Origin: Actinoplanes oblitus
GTDB taxonomy: Bacteria; Actinomycetota; Actinomycetes; Mycobacteriales; Micromonosporaceae
Direction of reading: 5' to 3'
DNA length: 64,000 bases
Assembly (NCBI RefSeq): GCF_030252345.1
Contig: NZ_CP126980.1
Span: forward strand, 388,501 to 452,500
Part shown: piece by piece, positions 59,956 to 64,000 of the stretch
How the letters are laid out: each line of letters begins with the position of its first letter
Numbering within the stretch: position 1 is the stretch's first letter
Program-made: the position numbers and the translations under genes
The notes under the pieces: generated by a model
Database searches by the model: none
Told to the model about the DNA's origin: nothing
The model's input: only the letters and a program-made list of their open reading frames with translations

Positions 59956-60300
59956 GGTGAAGGCCGCGTCGCCGACGACGAACCCGCCACCACCGCCGTC
60001 GGCGTCCTGCGACGCGCGGTTGCCTGGTACGCCGTACCCGGCGTCACCATCCGACGGGTGCTGTCGGACAACGGCTCGGCCTACAAATCCCGGCTCTGGG
60101 CCGTGACCCCCCTGCCGGTCACAGACCACCGGCAAGATCGAACGCGTCCACCGCACACCGGCCACGGCTGGGCCTTCGCCAAGCTTCACGCCAGCGAAAA
60201 GGGCCTGCCCTACCCGGGTTCCCGCACGACTACAACTACCACCGACCCCACACCGCGATCGGCGAGCTGGCACCCATCACCCGATTGCAAGTCATCACAC
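59956..60300 (+). pseudogene. IS481-family transposase remnant
   Basis: Conceptual reading: DDEPATTAVGVLRRAVAWYAVPGVTIRRVLSDNGSAYKSRLW (second Asp of the DDE triad in SDNGSAY) from about 59968. The frame then shifts to GKIERVHRT at about 60131, to GWAFAKLHASEKG, and to YNYHRPHTAIGELAPITRLQVIT (60231-60298). This is the IS481/IS3-like rve core in order, with the N-terminal HTH and first Asp gone and at least two frameshifts. No terminal repeats or target duplication seen around it. The 138 bp to the SDR gene show nothing else. Confidence 0.8.
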
Positions 60301-60438
60301 CTAGTCACGTCGCCACGTCGTCCACACCAGCGCGTCGTCCACAGGGCTGCCGTCCAAGATCGCCGATGCGCGTCATGCTGGCACAGGGCAGGCCCCCCTG
60401 GGTGGGCGGGGACTGGCACGTTGCTGGGCGCCGCTCGG

Positions 60439-61275
60439 TCAGGTGAGCTTGCGCCGGCGGGCGACGGCCTCGCTGATCGTCCAGTAGTGGGCGGGCAGCA
60501 CCCGGGCCAGCAGGTCGGCGGCCCGCGCCGCCTTGGTGATCACCAGGCGCGGACGGCGGGACTGGATGGCGGCCACGATCTGCCGGGCCGCCTCCTCCGG
60601 GGGTAGGGTCAGCGCGGTCTCGTGGAACCGCCGGTTCTCCGCCGCCTGCACGCCGGCCGGGTCGCTACCGCTGAGCCGGGCGTTCAGCGCGATGTTGGTG
60701 CGCACCCCGCCCGGGTGCACCACCGTCACCCCGACCCCGCGCGGCTCCACCTCGTGCCGCAGCGCCTCGGTGAACCCGCGCACCGCGTACTTGCTCGTCG
60801 CGTACGCCACCTGGCCGGGCGGGGCGATCAGGCCGAACAGGCTTGACACGTTCACCAGGTGGGAGCCGGGGCGGGCGAGCAGCTGCGGCAGGAACGCCTT
60901 GGTCATCCGGATGACCGCGTGCAGGTTGATCTCCAGCAGCCACTCGACGTCGGCGAGCGCGTTCTGCTCGAACGTGCCGGACAACGTCACCCCGGCGTTG
61001 TTGATCAGCAGGTCGGCCCCGCCGAGCCGGGACGCGACCTCGGCGGCCAGATCACCGCGGTCCTCGCCGTCGGCCAGATCGATGACGTACGTCGAGACGT
61101 CCGCCCCGCCCAGCTCGCGCGCCATCGCCGCGACCCGCGCCAGCCCTTCGGCATCCCGATCGACCAGCACCAGCACCGCCCGCCGTTTCGCCAGGTCGAG
61201 TGCGAGCGCGGCACCGATCCCACCGGCCGCTCCGGTGATCACACAGGTACGCCCCGCGAAGGTGAACCGTCGCAC
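60439..61275 (-). CDS. SDR oxidoreductase
   Basis: 278 aa classical SDR: CVITGAAGGIGAALALDLAKR, LLINNAGVTLSG, VNVSSLFGLIAPPGQVAYATSKYAVRGF (S, Y-x3-K), VVHPGGVRTNIA. The C-terminal extension ends VLPAHYWTISEAVARRRKLT. This type (acyl-group or retinol-DH-like SDR with a basic tail) often sits at membranes in actinobacteria. An AGGAGG SD precedes the ATG. Substrate unknown. Confidence 0.87.
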   Translation of the reverse strand: MRRFTFAGRTCVITGAAGGIGAALALDLAKRRAVLVLVDRDAEGLARVAAMARELGGADVSTYVIDLADGEDRGDLAAEVASRLGGADLLINNAGVTLSGTFEQNALADVEWLLEINLHAVIRMTKAFLPQLLARPGSHLVNVSSLFGLIAPPGQVAYATSKYAVRGFTEALRHEVEPRGVGVTVVHPGGVRTNIALNARLSGSDPAGVQAAENRRFHETALTLPPEEAARQIVAAIQSRRPRLVITKAARAADLLARVLPAHYWTISEAVARRRKLT

Positions 61276-61415
61276 CGTGAAGCCTCCTGGGGTGAGCCGC
61301 CGTCCCCGGAGACTATCCCGGTACCGCCCGGCAACCGGCCCTTACCGGTCGCACAGGAGCCGCACAGGAACAACGGCCAGGCTGTTCCCATCGACGTGAC
61401 CCACCGAGGAGCCCG

Positions 61416-61913
61416 ATGACCGCGGACGACCCCGACGACCAGCCCGGTCCGGCGTACCCGCCGGGCGACGCGCACGCCACCCCGGAGCAGGGCGCCTCCC
61501 GGCCAGCCACCGGCCACGGCGACGCCCAGCACTGCGGGTGGGACCCGGCCGGGCATGTCGGCCAGTTCGCCAGCAGCGGCCTCGACCACAACTCGCCGGC
61601 CACCTGGGCACAGGGCAACGATGGGATACCGCCGTCCCGGGTCGGCGCACCCGTCCACCGGGACGCCCCGCCGCGCGCCGAGAACTGTCCACCGGTCCGC
61701 AGGAGTCCGCGACTGGCGCTGGTCACGGCCCTGGTCGCGGCCGCGCTGGCCGGTGGTGGGGTCGGCGCCGGGATCACCGCGGCGCTCCTTCGGGACCACG
61801 GCTCCTCCGCGCCCGGTGACCTGCCGGGACAGCCGGGCGGCGGACCCGGCCAGAACGGCCCGGACCGGCCGGGTGGGCAGACCACCCAGCCGTCGGCCAC
61901 CGCCTCCGATTGA
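61416..61913 (+). CDS. Single-TM proline-rich protein
   Basis: 165 aa, GAGGAG SD before ATG 61416. The N-terminal 95 residues are polar and Pro/Gly/His-rich (DDPDDQPGPAYPPGDAHATPEQG). One TM spans about 100-124 (LALVTALVAAALAGGGVGAGITAALL), then a short Gly/Pro-rich tail (GQPGGGPGQNGPDRPGGQ). The layout resembles the N-terminal membrane part of trypsin-like (PDZ/S1C) proteins without the protease. Function unknown. Confidence 0.6.
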   Translation: MTADDPDDQPGPAYPPGDAHATPEQGASRPATGHGDAQHCGWDPAGHVGQFASSGLDHNSPATWAQGNDGIPPSRVGAPVHRDAPPRAENCPPVRRSPRLALVTALVAAALAGGGVGAGITAALLRDHGSSAPGDLPGQPGGGPGQNGPDRPGGQTTQPSATASD

Positions 61914-62032
61914 TCGTCAGGGACGGTTCCCGCTGTGGGCGGCGCTTCCGCCGGCCCAGGAGAGCGGTGCCCCGGGCGTACCGGAAGGAAAGCGAGCGGA
62001 GCCGGCGGCGGACCGCCGACCGGGAGTGACAG

Positions 62033-62701
62033 CTACGCCGGGTTCTCCTCGGCCGGCGCGGCGGCCGAGGCGCGGGCCCGGCGGCGGCGGATGTGCCGCA
62101 CGTGCAGCGCCACATAGGTCGCGACGGCGAGCACCACCAGCGCGATGGCCGGCCACTTGTACCGATGCGCGTGGTCGATGATCGTCACCAGGTTCGCGCC
62201 GAGCAGGTAGGAGATGGTGGTCCACCAGCCGACCCAGAGCGCCGCGCCGATCGCGTTGTAGAGCAGGAACGTCTTCCATGGCATCTTGGTGATCCCGGCG
62301 ATCACGCCGTTCAGCTGCCGCAACCCGTCGATAAACCGGGCCACCACGATGATCCGGTTGCCGCGCCGGGCGAAGAACCGCTCGGCCTTCTCCAGCCGCT
62401 CCGGGGTGACGAAGATGTACTTGCCCCAGCGGTGCACCACCTTGCGACCGCCACGCAGGCCGATCCAGTACCCGATGTTGTCGCCGACCACCGCGGTGAC
62501 GAAGCTGACGAGCGCCACCACGTAGATGTTCATCCGGCCGGTGCTCGAGTAGATCGAGGCGGCCACCATGATCGTCTGGCCGGGGGCGGGCACCCCGAAG
62601 CTCTCCACGACCATCACCGCGGCGAGAGCCAGGTATCCCCAGCGGTCCAGGATCGGGGCGACGCTGTGCAGGAACCCGGGAAGCTCGGCTGAAGGTGGCA
62701 T
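62033..62701 (-). CDS. DedA-family membrane protein
   Basis: 222 aa from ATG 62701, fixed by TACCGT 7 nt upstream (leaderless). DedA/SNARE-associated marks: MVVESFGVPAPGQTIMVAASIYSS, AVVGDNIGYWIGLRGGRKVVHRWGKYIF and FFARRGNRIIVVARFIDGLRQLNGVIAGITKMPWKTFLLYNAIGAALWVGWW (F/ARF-x-PG-like segment). DedA proteins flip or scramble polyprenyl-phosphate or phospholipid carriers. The basic C-terminal tail is cytoplasmic. Confidence 0.9.
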   Translation of the reverse strand: MPPSAELPGFLHSVAPILDRWGYLALAAVMVVESFGVPAPGQTIMVAASIYSSTGRMNIYVVALVSFVTAVVGDNIGYWIGLRGGRKVVHRWGKYIFVTPERLEKAERFFARRGNRIIVVARFIDGLRQLNGVIAGITKMPWKTFLLYNAIGAALWVGWWTTISYLLGANLVTIIDHAHRYKWPAIALVVLAVATYVALHVRHIRRRRARASAAAPAEENPA

Positions 62702-62768
62702 CGGCCCTACGGTAGCTGGACTTGGTGACGTGGGTCGCACGGACCTGTGCGTCAGACCTTTGATGCGA

Positions 62769-62798
62769 ACAGCCCCGGCCGGGAAGGACCGGGGCTGT
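62769..62798 (-). terminator. Terminator after the sigma-factor gene
   Basis: ACAGCCCCGG and CCGGGGCTGT, 10-bp perfect arms around a 10-nt loop, 12 bp past the sigma-factor stop and before the DedA promoter. Confidence 0.75.
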
Positions 62799-62810
62799 CA
62801 GGACACGGGA

Positions 62811-63629
62811 TCAGATCGTGTCGGCGGCCAGCTGGTTGCGCAGCTTGGCGAGCGCCTTGGTGAGCAACCGAGAGACGTGCATCTGGGAGATGCCGATCTG
62901 GTCGGCGATCTGCGACTGGGTCAGGTTGCCGTAGAAGCGCAGCGTCAGGATCCGCTGCTCCCGCTCGTCCAGGGTGGCCAGCGCCGGGCCCAGCGCGACG
63001 CGGGTCTCGGCCAGCTCGTACTCGTAGTCCTCGCCGCCGAGGGTGTCACCCAGCTCGGTGCTGCCGTCGGCGCTGATCGGGGTGGAGAGCGAGGTGGCGT
63101 TGTAGGCGCGGGCGCCCTCCAGGCCCTCCAGCACCTCCTCCTCGCTGATGCCCAGGTGGGCCGCGATGTCCGGGACCGTCGGCGAGCGGCCGAGGGAGTG
63201 GGTGAGCGTGCTGTTCGCCTCGGTGATCGCCAGGCGCAGCTCCTGCAGCCGGCGCGGAACCCGCACCGACCAGGTGCGGTCGCGGAAGTGCCGCTTGATC
63301 TCACCGATGATGGTGGGGATCGCGTAGCCGGCGAAGTCGACGCCGCGCTCGGGGTCGAACTTGTCGACCGCCTTGATCAGGCCGACCATGGCGGTCTGCA
63401 CCAGGTCGTCGGTGGGCTCACCGCGACCGGAGTAACGGTTGGCGAGGTGACGGGCGAGAGGCTGCCAAGCCTCGATCGCCTGATCCCGCAGGGCGGCCCG
63501 GGACGGGTGCCCGGCCGGCATCGCGGCCATCGCGTTGAGCAGTTCCGCAGCGCTGTCCACGGGGCTTTCGGCGCTGGCAGCCGTCGACGGTGCGACGGTC
63601 GTCGAAGTCGAAGTCTCCATGACGGTCAT
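62811..63629 (-). CDS. SigB/SigF/SigG-family alternative sigma factor
   Basis: 272 aa from ATG 63629 with an AGGA SD 6 nt upstream. Region 2: HLANRYSGRGEPTDDLVQTAMVGLIKAVDKFDPERGVDFAGYAIPTIIGEIKRHFRDRTWSVRVPRRL. Region 3: ITEANSTLTHSLGRSPTVPDIAAHLGISEEEV. Region 4: LDEREQRILTLRFYGNLTQSQIADQIGISQMHVSRLLTKALAKLR. The first 30 residues are Ser/Thr-rich and non-conserved. Typical stress or development sigma of actinobacteria. No anti-sigma gene is adjacent in the window, so control partners lie elsewhere. Confidence 0.93.
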   Translation of the reverse strand: MTVMETSTSTTVAPSTAASAESPVDSAAELLNAMAAMPAGHPSRAALRDQAIEAWQPLARHLANRYSGRGEPTDDLVQTAMVGLIKAVDKFDPERGVDFAGYAIPTIIGEIKRHFRDRTWSVRVPRRLQELRLAITEANSTLTHSLGRSPTVPDIAAHLGISEEEVLEGLEGARAYNATSLSTPISADGSTELGDTLGGEDYEYELAETRVALGPALATLDEREQRILTLRFYGNLTQSQIADQIGISQMHVSRLLTKALAKLRNQLAADTI

Positions 63630-64000
63630 GCGAGGTCCTCCCTGGCACCTTTCCGGAGAGCCGGTCCACTTTGCACTGGACCCAGTTCGGTCGGGCGTCC
63701 TTACCCACGGGCGACGCCACCTAATCATTCGGCGACACCCGCGCATGGTTGTCCGTTCAGTTGGGACCACCCTAGCCTGATGTCTGACGGAAGACTAGCC
63801 GAAAGTATGAGTGACACTCATCCGGCTGGTGTGCAGGCCGCGAACTTCGCGAAGCGGACGGAGTACCGCGTTATCCGGCTATTTCCGGCCCGATCGGTCA
63901 GGTGCTTTCCCTTCTTCTGCCTCGCCATCCTGGCTTCCCGCCGCTGCGGCACCGGCCATCCACTGACCTTCTGTCTCTCCTCTTCTCCTGGCCGTCCTTG
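63630..64000. other. Upstream region of the sigma factor, no gene seen
   Basis: 371 bp to the window end without a credible coding frame. Contains the perfect odd palindrome ATGAGTG-A-CACTCAT (63807-63821), a possible operator, and CTTCGCGAAG near 63850. The last 90 bp on the plus strand are pyrimidine-rich (CTTTCCCTTCTTCTGCC, CTGTCTCTCCTCTTCTCC). Confidence 0.5.

Noticed and set aside
63700..63705. SigB-type promoter (GGGTAA on the minus strand) for the sigma gene
   Set aside because: No GTTT-like -35 at the proper 14-16 bp distance, so the match is not convincing.

Overview
This is a 64-kb stretch of very GC-rich DNA from a filamentous actinobacterium. Gene density is high, with many GTG starts, 4-bp ATGA/GTGA overlaps, leaderless genes (TANNNT about 7 nt before ATG), an ECF sigma/zinc-finger anti-sigma pair, a SigB/SigF-type sigma factor and rare TTA codons. 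The style fits Micromonosporaceae (Actinoplanes-like), but that is inference: no rRNA, tRNA or other phylogenetic marker lies in the window. I saw no tRNA, rRNA, CRISPR array or intact mobile element.

Layout. 0-2 kb: end of a Wzm/Wzt-type polysaccharide ABC exporter. 2-10.6 kb: two DHA2 drug-efflux MFS genes (one with a divergent TetR and three operator palindromes), a cysteine dioxygenase-rhodanese operon, a neprosin-like secreted protein, an ECF sigma/anti-sigma pair, a decayed LD-carboxypeptidase and a single-domain response regulator. 11.7-25 kb: a surface-glycan island. On the minus strand it runs pseB, pseC, an unknown transferase-like gene, a methyltransferase, pseF and pseG. Divergent from it runs ACP, SDR reductase, acyl-AMP ligase, LuxE-like and LuxC-like enzymes, and a large polytopic membrane protein. 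25-31 kb: a sensor kinase, secreted M1 peptidase, NarL-type regulator and MMPL exporter. Kinase and exporter share one promoter architecture. 31-32 kb: paired CrcB fluoride channels. 32-38.4 kb: a second glycan block on the minus strand (GT2, pseH, pseI, a GT-B-like transferase, an unknown protein, a beta-helix protein). 38.5-64 kb: mostly core and housekeeping-like genes (GGDEF/EAL, APC permease, NDH-2, a YbhN-like protein, TPR proteins, a cyclase-family protein, a GDT1 exporter behind a yybP-ykoY riboswitch, secreted hydrolase, MFS genes, GH18, a membrane phosphatase-like protein, a beta-propeller, an IS481 remnant, an SDR, DedA and a sigma factor).

How it fits together. All six enzymes of the CMP-pseudaminic acid pathway (PseB, C, H, G, I, F) are present but split into two operons about 14 kb apart. 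With the Wzm/Wzt exporter, candidate transferases and the beta-helix protein, this suggests a pseudaminic-acid-containing wall glycopolymer (teichulosonic-acid type) or glycoconjugate. The ACP/ANL/LuxE/LuxC operon transcribed away from pseB is the most unusual element. It has all the parts to activate, carry and reduce a small acyl group, but lacks luciferase and LuxD, so it probably makes an acyl- or aldehyde-derived decoration.

Non-coding highlights are a 53-bp palindromic repeat family in 63-bp-period tandem arrays at two loci (one forming the 3' end of a gene), and a CTAG-ended 22-bp repeat that supplies stop codons at two other loci.
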